Positions 19,108 to 29,810 of a stretch of 64,000 bases of DNA are shown here, one piece after another. The stretch is from a bacterium OL-1. Lineage in GTDB: Bacteria > Actinomycetota > Coriobacteriia > Coriobacteriales > Atopobiaceae. How positions within the stretch are numbered: position 1 is the first letter of the stretch; each line of letters starts with the position of its first letter. A program made the position numbers and the translations under genes. The DNA lies in contig LM994624.1 of the NCBI GenBank assembly GCA_000752675.2, forward strand, positions 62,001 through 126,000, written 5' to 3'. Below the pieces are notes generated by a model, which saw nothing but the letters and a program-made list of their open reading frames with translations, did no database searches and was not told the DNA's origin.

Positions 19108-22100
19108 CTAGCGGCGCCTTCTCCAGGCGACGGCTCCGGCTGCCACGCCGAACGTGCCAAGCGCGCCGAGAAGGCCCGCAAGGGAGGCGGGATCGCCAGC
19201 GTTGGGAATCTGACTGGCCTGGGGCTTGTTGGGTACAGGCTTGTCTCCGGAGGCAGCGGGGCTGCCGCTTACGTCCTGGTTGCCGGCGTCGGGGGTCGTC
19301 GAGCCAGAGTCCTCGGGGGACGCGGGGTCGCCGGGGCCAGCGGGATCAGTTGGGCTGCTTGGGTCAGACGGGTCGCCGGGGTCCACAGGGTCGGCGGGGT
19401 CCACAGGGTCGACGGGGTCGACAGGGTCGACGGGGTCGACGGGAGCCGCATCCTCAACCCTCACGTCAAAAGTCCCCTCGTGCCCCTGGTAGGTCACGGT
19501 CACCTCGAGGCTCGCCGCCTCGGCCAGCCCAGCGTCCAGGGACGGGTCGAACGAGAAGGCCGACGCGTTGTCTGCCCCGTAGGCCACCTCGGTCGTGGTG
19601 CCGTCGCTCCAGGAGAGCTCGAGGACCAGGCCGGAGGGATCGAGCTTCTCGCCCACCTTGTAGATGCTCTTGGTGGGGCCAGACTTGACGGCAATGCCCT
19701 GCAGCGTTGGCGCTGCCACGTTGATGGTGGTCGTTCCCTCCACGGTGCCGGAGTAGTCGCCAATGCCCTCCACTGTGACCGTGGTCTTGCCGGGCTGCGC
19801 GGCGTTTGCAATGCTCACGAGGTAGTCGATGCCATAGGTGAGCTCGCCCTGCTCGCCTGTGACTTTGACGCTGAGGTCGGTAGGAGTCACGGGATGCTCT
19901 GCGTCAACGCGCTCGACAGTCACGCTGGCGGGGATCGCGACCGTGATGCCGTTCTCAACCTTGGAGATGTCGGTAGTCTGGGCGGCGGTGCGAAGGCGAA
20001 TCTCGCTGGCGCTCATGAACTTGTCGTTGCCGGAGTCGCCATAGGTGTGCACCGCCTTAAGACGGAAGTGCTTAGCGGTGGTGGGCTGGTCAAGCGTCGC
20101 AATCTGCCAACCACCGGTGTAACCGGCGTCCACAGGAGACTCCCAAGTACCGCTGCCAACGTTCTCCCACGTCTGGCCGTCGTCGCTCGCCTGGACCAGG
20201 TACCCCGTCACAGTGCCATTCTTGCCGTTGGCCTGGCGAGGCAGGTAGCGCACGGCCTCGACGGTTGCTGGCTCGGCAAGCTCCATGGCAATCCACAGCT
20301 GGTCAAAGGATGCAAAAGGGCTCCACTCGGAGTGATAGTGCGTGCCGGGCTCGCCGTCGAAGGCAAGCTCGACCGGCCCCTCGTTGCCAGACCCCGCATG
20401 CGCGCTGCCAGTAGTGGGCGTGATGTTCTCAACCGGATAGTCGTGGGAGTCGTCCTCGGGCGCAAGACCGGCATCCTCCGCGGGCGCCGCGAGGTTGATC
20501 GTGAAGACGGAGCGCGTGGCGTGGTCCTCGGACTCGAGAATGATGTTCACGCGGTTCTGGAATGCCGGCAGAACGGTGATGGCCGCGTTGTCCAAGGGCC
20601 TGGCATCAACCGTTGCGGAGAGGGCGCGCGTGGAGTAGCTGCCGCTGGCAAGCGCCGCAGAGCTCACCTGCTTGCCGTTGACGGAAAGGCTCTCTAGCTC
20701 AGCGGCGGTGTTTGTCGTAAAGCTTCCCTTTGCCTCGAAGAGCTGGATCTCTGTCACGCAAGTGCAGGGCTTTGCCTTGCTCGCCAGCGTCTTGTCGACG
20801 TTGGTGAAGGTGAACCTCACAAAGGTCGCGAGCGTGGGCTCGAAGTCGTAGGCGTAGGGCTTCACGCGGCCGCTCTGGGCGCCAATGGTCTCCTGCGTGG
20901 CAACCGGGCGCCAGTCCTTGCCGTCCTCGGAGACCTCGACCTTGGTGGTTCCGGCGTCGGGGAAGCAGGCAGACCACGAGTCGTCGACAAAGTAGATTAC
21001 GGCGCGGCCCAGGCGCTGCTGCGTGTTGTAGTTGAAGGTAATGCTTGATGTGGTGTTGCCCTCCTGGGCGTATGCGTAGTTGGACCAGCAGCTGGGGTTC
21101 GCGCTTCCGTCGCCCGGGGCATGCGTGGTAACGCCATCGTTGACGGCAGAGAGCGTGTCGGACTGTTTGCCCTCGGGCACGCTCTGCGAGAGGCTCATGA
21201 GCGCACCGGAATTGGCGACGTTGTCACCTATCGTCAGGGTCTCGCTCTGCACGCGGACGGTGGCGGTGACGGTCATGTCCTTGCCAAAGACGTTGGCGGT
21301 TCCCTCGATGGTCACGGTGCCGGCAGCGTCATAGGCACTCGCCGCAGGCTCCGCCCACTTCACGGGGAAGCTTGCGTTGAGAACGCTGCCGTCGGCCATG
21401 GCCGCCGGTCGCGATTCCGGCAGGATCGCCGGGGTTCCCACCGGCGTAGTGGTTGAGTAGTTGAGAAGAGCTGCAACCTCGTCGAGAACGGTGACGGTGC
21501 AGGAGACCCTGATGCCATCCACCTCGCCGGCAACCTGGAAGGTTCCCGGCGCAGAGAGCGCCTCATTGCTCACGTTGTCCCAGGTAACGGCCTTGTTCTC
21601 GGCTGTTCCGTCCGTGTAGCGCACCTCAATCTGCTCGGGAAGCGCAAGCGAGGTGCCCGTCTTCACGTAGTGGAAGCGGGAGTAGCGCAGGCTCGAGACG
21701 GTCCTCTCGGCAGGCGCGTCGCCCGTGCCAACGGAGGAGATCGTGACGCTCGCGGACTGGAGGCCGTCGGAGGTCACCTTGACCGTAATGTCACCAGAAC
21801 CCGTGGCGCGGACGATGCCCACGAGCTGTCCGGCCCAGGCATTGCGATTGTCATCGCGGTAGGACTGGTGGTCGGGAGAGGAGCCGTTATCCACGCCCGC
21901 CAGTTCGCCGGCGCCCGTGACCTCGAACTTCACGTTGTTCTGCGCGTCGGGGACAACGTTGCCGTCCTTGTCCTTGACGCCCACAGTGACGTAGGCAAGG
22001 TCGCCGTTGGCAGAGACCTGCACGCGGTCCACAGTGGCCTCGAGCTGGGTTGCCGCGCTGGTAGTGGTCACGCTCTGGCGGCCGTCCCAGTCCGCGGTCG

Positions 22101-24489
22101 AGAGTTCCTGACCGTTCTCGTCATATGCCTTTGCCCAGATGGTGCCGTCCGCATAGGGGACGCTCCAAGAGAGGTAGAGGTTCTCGTGGTTGGTGTTGCT
22201 CTTGTCGGCACCCTCGTAGACCTGGTAGGTGTAGCCGGCATCGGTGGCCTTCTTGGTGAACTTCTTCTTGCCGAGCGACTGGGCCTGGGTGGACCCGGCG
22301 GGCGTGAAGAAGAGCTCGACCTCGGGGGCGTCGGTGTAGACCACAACCTTCACGTTGTTCCCAGTCTTCTTCACCATGTCGCTCTCCCATGCGGGGAGGA
22401 CGTGGAGGGTGTGGACCGAGTCGTTCCACTGGCTCTGGTAGAGGTAGTAGGAGTCCTTGGGCAGACCCGCGGTGTCGATGATGCCAAAGTAGGAGTTCTT
22501 GGGAGCGATGCTCCAGTCTCCGCCCTGCGTGCCGGGGGCGGTGCCGTTCCACGGGGTGGGTTCGCCCAGGTAGTCGAAGCCCGTCCAGACGTACTCGCCG
22601 GCAACGAAGTCGCGAGTGATCGTGTCGAACCAGGCTTTTGCAGCGACGTGTCCCCAGCCGACGGCCGAGGTGTCGTACGAGGTCAGCTGGTGACCGCCAG
22701 CGTCGGTTTGGCTCCCCAGCGTGTTGTACACACCACGGCTGTTGACGGCCGAGGCGGTCTCCGAGCCGTAGAACTTCCACTCCCGGTGCTCGCGGTGCAG
22801 GCGGTCGTACATGCTGCCGTCGGCGTAGTTGATGCCCGTGAGGCCACCTGCCGCGAAGATGTTCTGCGGGCCGTAGGCGGTGCTGCCACTCTTGAGCTGG
22901 TTGTCGCCAAGCGTGACTGGGCGGGTGGGGTCGGCCTCAGTGGTCCACCTTATTAGGCTTGCCTGCGCTGCGGCGTCAAAGCCCGCCGAGGAGCCCGTGG
23001 TCATCTCGTTGCCCACAGACCACATGATCACGGAAGGTGAGTTGAAGTCGCGGGCAATGGTCTGCTTGAGGTCGAACTCTGCCCAGGTCTCCCAGGCGGT
23101 GGCACCAAGGATCCGTGACTCTCCGATGGTCTGGTTAAAGAAGCGGGCGTAGTCATTGCTGTTGCCGTTCTTGGCCGCGGTCCAGCCGTCAAAGACCTCC
23201 TCGTCCAGCAGGATGCCTTGCTCCTGGCAGACCTCGACCAGTACGCGCGACGGGCTGTTGTGCGAGGTGCGAATGGAGTTGCAGCCCATCTCCTTGAGGA
23301 TTCTCACCTGGCGCTCGACAGCCGCACGGGAATCCACGGAACCCAAGGCGCCCTGGTCCTGGTGCATGCAGACGCCCTTGATCTTGACGTTCTGGCCGTT
23401 GAGCGAGAAGCCCGTGTTGGCATCGTAGTTGAACCAGCGGTAGCCATAGGTAGTGTCATAGGTGTCCACGGTCTGGCCGTCCACCTTTACCTCGGTTCGC
23501 ACCGTATAGAGGTTGGGGGACTCGGTGGACCAGAGGCTGGGGTTTGCTGCTTCGAGCTGGGACTCGATGGTCTTTGTCTCCCCTGCAGCAAGCGTTTGCG
23601 GCTGGGTGGTAATGGAACCGATGGCCTGCTCAGGGCTGCCGTCCTTGGGGAAGACCGTCTGGCTAAGCGACACGGCGACGTCTGCGTCACCGCTGTTAGA
23701 GACGGTGGACGAGAGCTTGGTGGTAACGGCGCCGCTGCTCTGCGCCTGGAGGTCCGGCGAGGTCACACGCACGCCGTCCTTGGCCACGGCGACCTTGCCG
23801 GTCACCACGAGGTCCACGTTGCGGCCAATGCCCGAGCCAGAGTACCAACGGCTCGAGGGCGTCTGGTGGTTGACCTTCACGGTGATGACGTTCTCCTCGC
23901 CCGCCTTGAGGTAGGGTGTGAGGTCAAACGAGAAGGGCGTGTAGCCGTAGGGGTGGTTGCCCAGCTGCGTCCCGTTGATCCATACCGTGGTATCCATGTA
24001 GACGCCATCGAAGTCGATGCGCACCTGCTTGCCTGCGAGGGCCTGGTCCACGTAGAAGCTCTTGCGGTACCAGCCTACGCCGCCAGGCTTGTAGGCGCTC
24101 TCTGCCTCCATGGAGGGCGAGTAGTCCTGGTCGATGCTGTAGTCGTGGGGCAAGGTGACGTACTCCCAGGTGGAGTCGTCAAAGGCCTGGGCCTCAGCAC
24201 CGCTGGCGTCGCCCAGGTAGAACTTCCAGTTGTCGTTGAAGCTCTGGGTGCGAATACCTGTGTCGCTGATGTTGTTAACGTAAACAACTTCCGGCACAGA
24301 AGACATCTGCATGGAGGACTGGGAGCGTACCTCGGGTGTGTCAGCGGTACCTTCCGCAATGGCAGCGACGGGCGTCGCAGAGAGAATCATTGCCCCCGTG
24401 GCAAGCGCGCAGAGCGCCCTTCGTATTCCGAGAGAGATGTACCACCTTCCACCTCGTGTTCGTTTAGCCGAGCACGTGCCTACAGTCAT
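19108..24489 (-). CDS. Secreted wall-anchored GH2 beta-galactosidase
   Basis: 1793 residues. A long signal peptide has a basic n-region and WYISLGIRR, reminiscent of YSIRK-type signals. The GH2 sugar-binding domain (YKPGGVGWYRKSFYV), Ig-like domain and barrel follow. The acid/base is Glu495 in MWSVGNEMTTG and the probable nucleophile Glu577 in FYGSETASAVNSRGVYN, with the family signature GEYVWTGFDYLGEPTPW. Downstream are bacterial Ig-like domains, two F5/8 modules, a Big_3-like domain and a DPVDPVDP-rich wall-spanning linker. The anchor is IPNAGD plus a hydrophobic segment and RRRR. The ATG follows GGAGG by seven bases. It probably removes terminal beta-galactose from mucin or milk glycans ahead of the GH20 and GH84 enzymes. 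Confidence 0.93.
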   Translation of the reverse strand: MTVGTCSAKRTRGGRWYISLGIRRALCALATGAMILSATPVAAIAEGTADTPEVRSQSSMQMSSVPEVVYVNNISDTGIRTQSFNDNWKFYLGDASGAEAQAFDDSTWEYVTLPHDYSIDQDYSPSMEAESAYKPGGVGWYRKSFYVDQALAGKQVRIDFDGVYMDTTVWINGTQLGNHPYGYTPFSFDLTPYLKAGEENVITVKVNHQTPSSRWYSGSGIGRNVDLVVTGKVAVAKDGVRVTSPDLQAQSSGAVTTKLSSTVSNSGDADVAVSLSQTVFPKDGSPEQAIGSITTQPQTLAAGETKTIESQLEAANPSLWSTESPNLYTVRTEVKVDGQTVDTYDTTYGYRWFNYDANTGFSLNGQNVKIKGVCMHQDQGALGSVDSRAAVERQVRILKEMGCNSIRTSHNSPSRVLVEVCQEQGILLDEEVFDGWTAAKNGNSNDYARFFNQTIGESRILGATAWETWAEFDLKQTIARDFNSPSVIMWSVGNEMTTGSSAGFDAAAQASLIRWTTEADPTRPVTLGDNQLKSGSTAYGPQNIFAAGGLTGINYADGSMYDRLHREHREWKFYGSETASAVNSRGVYNTLGSQTDAGGHQLTSYDTSAVGWGHVAAKAWFDTITRDFVAGEYVWTGFDYLGEPTPWNGTAPGTQGGDWSIAPKNSYFGIIDTAGLPKDSYYLYQSQWNDSVHTLHVLPAWESDMVKKTGNNVKVVVYTDAPEVELFFTPAGSTQAQSLGKKKFTKKATDAGYTYQVYEGADKSNTNHENLYLSWSVPYADGTIWAKAYDENGQELSTADWDGRQSVTTTSAATQLEATVDRVQVSANGDLAYVTVGVKDKDGNVVPDAQNNVKFEVTGAGELAGVDNGSSPDHQSYRDDNRNAWAGQLVGIVRATGSGDITVKVTSDGLQSASVTISSVGTGDAPAERTVSSLRYSRFHYVKTGTSLALPEQIEVRYTDGTAENKAVTWDNVSNEALSAPGTFQVAGEVDGIRVSCTVTVLDEVAALLNYSTTTPVGTPAILPESRPAAMADGSVLNASFPVKWAEPAASAYDAAGTVTIEGTANVFGKDMTVTATVRVQSETLTIGDNVANSGALMSLSQSVPEGKQSDTLSAVNDGVTTHAPGDGSANPSCWSNYAYAQEGNTTSSITFNYNTQQRLGRAVIYFVDDSWSACFPDAGTTKVEVSEDGKDWRPVATQETIGAQSGRVKPYAYDFEPTLATFVRFTFTNVDKTLASKAKPCTCVTEIQLFEAKGSFTTNTAAELESLSVNGKQVSSAALASGSYSTRALSATVDARPLDNAAITVLPAFQNRVNIILESEDHATRSVFTINLAAPAEDAGLAPEDDSHDYPVENITPTTGSAHAGSGNEGPVELAFDGEPGTHYHSEWSPFASFDQLWIAMELAEPATVEAVRYLPRQANGKNGTVTGYLVQASDDGQTWENVGSGTWESPVDAGYTGGWQIATLDQPTTAKHFRLKAVHTYGDSGNDKFMSASEIRLRTAAQTTDISKVENGITVAIPASVTVERVDAEHPVTPTDLSVKVTGEQGELTYGIDYLVSIANAAQPGKTTVTVEGIGDYSGTVEGTTTINVAAPTLQGIAVKSGPTKSIYKVGEKLDPSGLVLELSWSDGTTTEVAYGADNASAFSFDPSLDAGLAEAASLEVTVTYQGHEGTFDVRVEDAAPVDPVDPVDPVDPVDPADPVDPGDPSDPSSPTDPAGPGDPASPEDSGSTTPDAGNQDVSGSPAASGDKPVPNKPQASQIPNAGDPASLAGLLGALGTFGVAAGAVAWRRRR
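19379..19441 (-). repeat. 9/18-bp tandem repeats in the GH2 wall-spanning linker
   Basis: Repeated units of the type GGGTCGACA / GGGTCGACG encode (D-P-V)n residues. Such runs can change copy number by slippage and so alter linker length. Confidence 0.8.
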
Positions 24490-24722
24490 GGTTGCGCCTC
24501 CACCTCAGACGGACCCGCACGATTGGCGGGCTGGACCCAAAGCGTGCATAGTAATGGGGTGGAGTTTCTCGGAGATAACGGCTCTGAACCTAAGCCAAAG
24601 CGGCAAACGGTCAATTTCGTCGGTGTGTGAGTACGTTACCAGAAATTGGATTCAACCTGAAAATACCAGTGGCACCAGTAGGAGCTGACGCGACGGGCCA
24701 CTGCCTCGGTGCACCGTGCCAC
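24490..24722. other. Intergenic region upstream of the GH2 gene
   Basis: 233 bases with no gene. On the minus strand TTGACC is present near 24606-24611 as a possible -35, without a convincing -10. No known riboswitch was recognised. Confidence 0.4.
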
Positions 24723-24756
24723 AAAAAAACAACCCCGCCTACTCGGCGGGGTTGTT
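24723..24756 (-). terminator. Terminator of the dnaK-grpE-dnaJ-hspR operon
   Basis: A 12-bp stem AACAACCCCGCC / GGCGGGGTTGTT (24728-24739 with 24745-24756) is followed on the minus strand by a T-run. The hspR stop codon (24741-24739) lies within the stem, so translation termination and transcript end almost coincide. Confidence 0.92.
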
Positions 24757-25200
24757 GCTGCCGTTTCCGAGAAGCCCTCGCATGACCTGCTCGGGGCTCT
24801 GCCCATCGTAGCGGGCAAGCGCCGTAATCCTCTCGCGTATGCGGTACTCGTGGACCTCGTCCTCGAGCTCGCGCACGCGTGCGCGCAGGCGGTCGATCTC
24901 CTCGTCCCGCTCGCGGGCACGCTCGCGCATGTCCATGATGCGCACCACGCCGGCCAGGTTGATGCCCTCGTCGGTGAGCTTGGAAATGAGGTTCAGACGG
25001 TCGATGTCGGCCTGCGAGTATAGGCGGGTGTTGCCGCGCGAGCGCCCGGGGGTGACAAGCCCCTTCTGCTCGTACACGCGGAGGGTCTGCGGGTGCATTC
25101 CCGTAAGCTCCGCCGCCACGCTAATCATATACAGGGGCTTGTCCCTGTCGTGGGCGCCGCGTGCGCCACGGTCCTCAGATGCGCCGTAGTTACGAGCCAT
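24739..25200 (-). CDS. hspR: MerR-family heat-shock repressor HspR
   Basis: 153 residues. The HTH is [20 protein letters not shown] with the wing [19 protein letters not shown], the HspR hallmark. A C-terminal coiled-coil ([20 protein letters not shown]) mediates dimerisation. HspR in actinobacteria represses the dnaK operon and often clpB, with DnaK as co-repressor. The ATG at 25200 is chosen because it overlaps the dnaJ stop by 11 bases and gives a normal-length protein; the longer reading frame would extend into dnaJ. The 16 residues before the HTH are basic and acidic, without clear structure. Confidence 0.95.
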   Translation of the reverse strand: MARNYGASEDRGARGAHDRDKPLYMISVAAELTGMHPQTLRVYEQKGLVTPGRSRGNTRLYSQADIDRLNLISKLTDEGINLAGVVRIMDMRERARERDEEIDRLRARVRELEDEVHEYRIRERITALARYDGQSPEQVMRGLLGNGSNNPAE

Positions 25201-26149
25201 AGCGCTCGACGTCCCTCCTGTAGTCTCGCTTGTCGGCCTCCATGAGGGCGCCAAGGCTGTCGCGCTCCTTCTTGTTGAGCGACGTGGGAACCTTCACGCG
25301 GATGGTCACGTAGAGCGCGCCACGCGTGCCCTTGCGCTTGACGTTGGGCGCGCCCAGGTCGCGGAAGCGGAAGCACTTGCCGTCCTGCGTGCCGGCGGGC
25401 ACCTTGAGGCGCACCTCGGTGCCGTCGGGCGTGGGCACGTCGACCGTCGCGCCAAGCGCGGCCTCGTACATGCTCACCGGCAGCTCCATGCGGATGTCCG
25501 CGCCGTCGCGCTTGAAGAGCGGGTGCTCCTCCACATGCGTGGTGATCACGAGGTCGCCGCGCTGGCCGCCGTTGGCACCGTACTCGCCGCGGCCCCGGTA
25601 GCGAAGCTTGCCGCCATCCACGGCGCCGGCCGGAATCTTGACGGTGAGCGTCTGTTCCTCGCCCGTCGACGGAACGCGGTACGACACCTTGCGCGTTGCG
25701 CCATTGAGCGCCTCGTCAAAGGTGACGTCGATGCGCATGGTGAGGTCTCCGCCCTTGGCGGGGCGCTGCGCCTGCTGGCGACCTGCTCCGCCAAAGATAG
25801 ACGAGAAGTCAAAGCCGCCAAAGTCGCCACCCATGCTGTTGAAGATGTCGGACCAGTCGCCGTTGCCGCCCACGTTGGTGTAGGTGTACGTGCGCCTGGG
25901 GCCACCGGAGCCGCCGAAGTCCGCGCCGGGAATGCCGCCAAACATAAGCAGCTGGTCGTATTCCTTGCGCTTCTTCTCGTCCGAGAGCGTGGTGTATGCC
26001 TCGGAGATCTCCTTGAACTTCTTCTCGTCGCCACCGGCATCGGGGTGGTACTTGGCCGCAAGTTTGCGGAATGCCTTCCGGATCTCATCCTGGGTGGCGT
26101 CGCGCTTCACGCCCAAGATGTCGTAGTACGTTTTCTTACCATTGGCCAT
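25190..26149 (-). CDS. dnaJ: DnaJ-type co-chaperone (no zinc finger)
   Basis: 319 residues. The J-domain begins [20 protein letters not shown] and contains HPD ([12 protein letters not shown]). A Gly/Phe-rich linker follows ([15 protein letters not shown]) and then two beta-rich C-terminal domains ([36 protein letters not shown]). There are no CxxCxGxG repeats, so it is of the type II/CbpA kind, as usual in the operon with hspR. It stimulates DnaK ATPase and delivers clients. The ATG at 26149 is used because it fits the family N-terminus; a ribosome site GAGGGGG lies 13 bases upstream, longer than ideal. Confidence 0.93.
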   Translation of the reverse strand: MANGKKTYYDILGVKRDATQDEIRKAFRKLAAKYHPDAGGDEKKFKEISEAYTTLSDEKKRKEYDQLLMFGGIPGADFGGSGGPRRTYTYTNVGGNGDWSDIFNSMGGDFGGFDFSSIFGGAGRQQAQRPAKGGDLTMRIDVTFDEALNGATRKVSYRVPSTGEEQTLTVKIPAGAVDGGKLRYRGRGEYGANGGQRGDLVITTHVEEHPLFKRDGADIRMELPVSMYEAALGATVDVPTPDGTEVRLKVPAGTQDGKCFRFRDLGAPNVKRKGTRGALYVTIRVKVPTSLNKKERDSLGALMEADKRDYRRDVERYGS

Positions 26150-26212
26150 GGTTTCGCACGAGCCCCCTCTCATATCAATGCGCCCGGACCGAGCGGCCCG
26201 GGCGCCGTTATA

Positions 26213-27061
26213 CTACTTTTCCTTTGCGGCGTCATTGCCCGAGCCAGGGCCCTTGTCGCCGCCGTCCTTGGCGTCGGAGCCCTTGTCGGCCGCGGCGTCC
26301 GCGGGACGCTTGGGTCCGCCGTAGGTCACGGTCACCATAGCGGTGCGGATGACCTTCTTGCCCATGCGGTAGCCCTTCTGGTAGACCTGGTCGACCGTCT
26401 CGTCGTAGGCGTCCTTGTCCTCGCGGCGGCCAACGGCCTGGTGCTCAAGCGGGTTGAACGGCTCGCCGGCGGGGTTGATCTCTTCGACGCCCTCCTTGGA
26501 GAGCACGCCCACCATCTTGTCGTGGACGGCCGAGACGCCATCGACGAATTGCTTGAACTGCTCGGACGTGGCGTCCTTCTCAACGCCAGAGGCGTGCTCG
26601 AGCGCGCGCTCCATGTCGTCGATGACGGGCAGCAGACTCACCACGAGCTTCTCGGCTGCGCGCTCGCGCTCGTCCAGACGCTCCTGGGCCGTGCGACGGC
26701 GGTAGTTGTCCCAGTCCGCCTGGAGACGGACCAGGCGATCGGTGGACTCGGCGGCCTCCTTCTTGGCCTTCTCGATGTCCTCCGTCATGTCGCTAAGCTT
26801 CTTCTGCAGCTCATCGCGCTCGGAGCGAAACTTCTTCGCGTCCTCGACGGCCTCCTGCTCAAGCACCTCGTCGGCAGCCTTCATGGCAGCGGCGCGCATT
26901 GCCGCGTCATCGTCCGGGTCGATGTCACCGGGGGCAGAGCTGGCGGCGGCTGTGGCCGCGCCCGCCGTGGCTGCCGAAGCGCCCGCGGGCGAGGGCTCGG
27001 CCTCGCTTGACTGCGCGGTGCCAGGCTTCTTCTCGTCTGCATCCTCGATTGGCACTTTCAC
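26213..27061 (-). CDS. grpE: Nucleotide exchange factor GrpE
   Basis: 282 residues, longer than the usual ~200 because of an Ala/Ser/Glu-rich N-terminal extension of about 65 residues (GASAATAGAATAAASSAPGD). The coiled-coil dimer region follows (RSERDELQKKLSDMTEDIEK), then the conserved LVRLQADWDNYRRRTAQER and the C-terminal beta domain ending VYQKGYRMGKKVIRTAMVTV. GrpE releases ADP from DnaK. Translation starts at GTG (27061), preceded by GAGGAGG five bases upstream. It lies between dnaK and dnaJ, separated from dnaK by a strong hairpin. Confidence 0.95.
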   Translation of the reverse strand: MKVPIEDADEKKPGTAQSSEAEPSPAGASAATAGAATAAASSAPGDIDPDDDAAMRAAAMKAADEVLEQEAVEDAKKFRSERDELQKKLSDMTEDIEKAKKEAAESTDRLVRLQADWDNYRRRTAQERLDERERAAEKLVVSLLPVIDDMERALEHASGVEKDATSEQFKQFVDGVSAVHDKMVGVLSKEGVEEINPAGEPFNPLEHQAVGRREDKDAYDETVDQVYQKGYRMGKKVIRTAMVTVTYGGPKRPADAAADKGSDAKDGGDKGPGSGNDAAKEK

Positions 27062-27126
27062 GTCACCCTCCTCATGCGTACCAGAGGGAGCGGCCTTCTC
27101 GGCCGCCCCCTAGACAGGTTATCTTG

Positions 27127-27164
27127 GAGATGCGGCGCCGCAGCATGGCCGCGGCGCCAATCTC
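27127..27164 (-). other. Hairpin in the dnaK-grpE gap
   Basis: GGCGCCGC (27134-27141) pairs with GCGGCGCC (27151-27158), extended by GAGAT/ATCTC outside a small internal loop. There is no T-tract. It probably stabilises the 3' end of the dnaK message or sets the DnaK:GrpE ratio by processing (inference). Confidence 0.65.
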
Positions 27165-27168
27165 TGGG

Positions 27169-29082
<1,914 letters not shown>

Positions 29083-29181
29083 GGTGTACGTTCCTTTCCT
29101 TTTGCGCCGCCGCGGCATTCGCCGTGCTCAGCGCTTTGTTCGCTCTTGTACGTTGTGTCTTATGCCCCCTGTCGTCCGACT

Positions 29182-29212
29182 TTATACATTATCTAAGTCT
29201 CAATACATGAGA
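29182..29212 (-). promoter_or_regulatory. dnaK operon promoter with HAIR-like inverted repeat
   Basis: TCTAAGT (29192-29198), seven bases, CATGAGA (29206-29212), followed on the minus strand by ATGTATAA (29189-29182), a likely extended -10. The same arrangement is at clpB (3797-3828): the TCTAAGT arm is identical and the -10 block differs at one base. Probable HspR operator. Confidence 0.72.
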
Positions 29213-29810
29213 TTTTTTGACGTTGCTCGGCGCAAGGGATGGGTACGTGGTCGGGGCGACACTTCACAGCCGCTCGGACAGCCATCCCCGCCAGTGTTGT
29301 TGAGAAGGAATTGGACGAAATGCGGCACGGGAAGGCCACAAAACGTCGGAATCCTTCTCAGCAGCGCGCGGGGGGGCCGCCCGCCCCCCGCCGGCGGCGG
29401 GCGGACTTCCGGTTGGCAGCAGTTTTGGTGAGACTCCTTATGTGGCCGCGGCACAGAGGCAATTCGCTGACCTGCGGTTCATCAGCCCTCGAACCGCTTT
29501 GTACCTGGGGTACCCCTGGAAAACCGTAGCCTAACCGTAGATCTGCGCCATGCTGCCCCCCGGCGGCGTGCTGTGGGCGGACGGCACCGCCACAGGGGCC
29601 AAACACGGCGGTCCGACAGGTGTCCAAACTACACACGGTGGGGGGGGCCGAGAGATGCAGAAGCCCAGGTCGACACAAACCTTAAACGCGACCGTGCGTA
29701 GTTCGGGGCAGATACAGGGCGCGAGAAGCGCCATCGGCACCACAGTGAGAAGAGCGGCCGCACGCCCAAAGACGTACGGCCGCAAAGGAAGGTCTTCTCG
29801 ACAAGAAACG
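29213..29810. other. 598-base intergenic region without a recognised gene
   Basis: Contains several hairpins: TGAGAAGGAATT (29301) against AATCCTTCTCA (29350), CCGCCCGCC (29377) against GGCGGGCGG (29396), and GCGGCCG (29754) against CGGCCGC (29777), the last probably serving as the 3' end of the GH3 transcript. No reading frame looks coding and no RNA family was recognised. Confidence 0.6.

Noticed and set aside
29440-29700. SRP, tmRNA or RNase P RNA gene in the gap
   Set aside because: GC-rich hairpins and a GGTTC-like loop are present, but none of the conserved core sequences.
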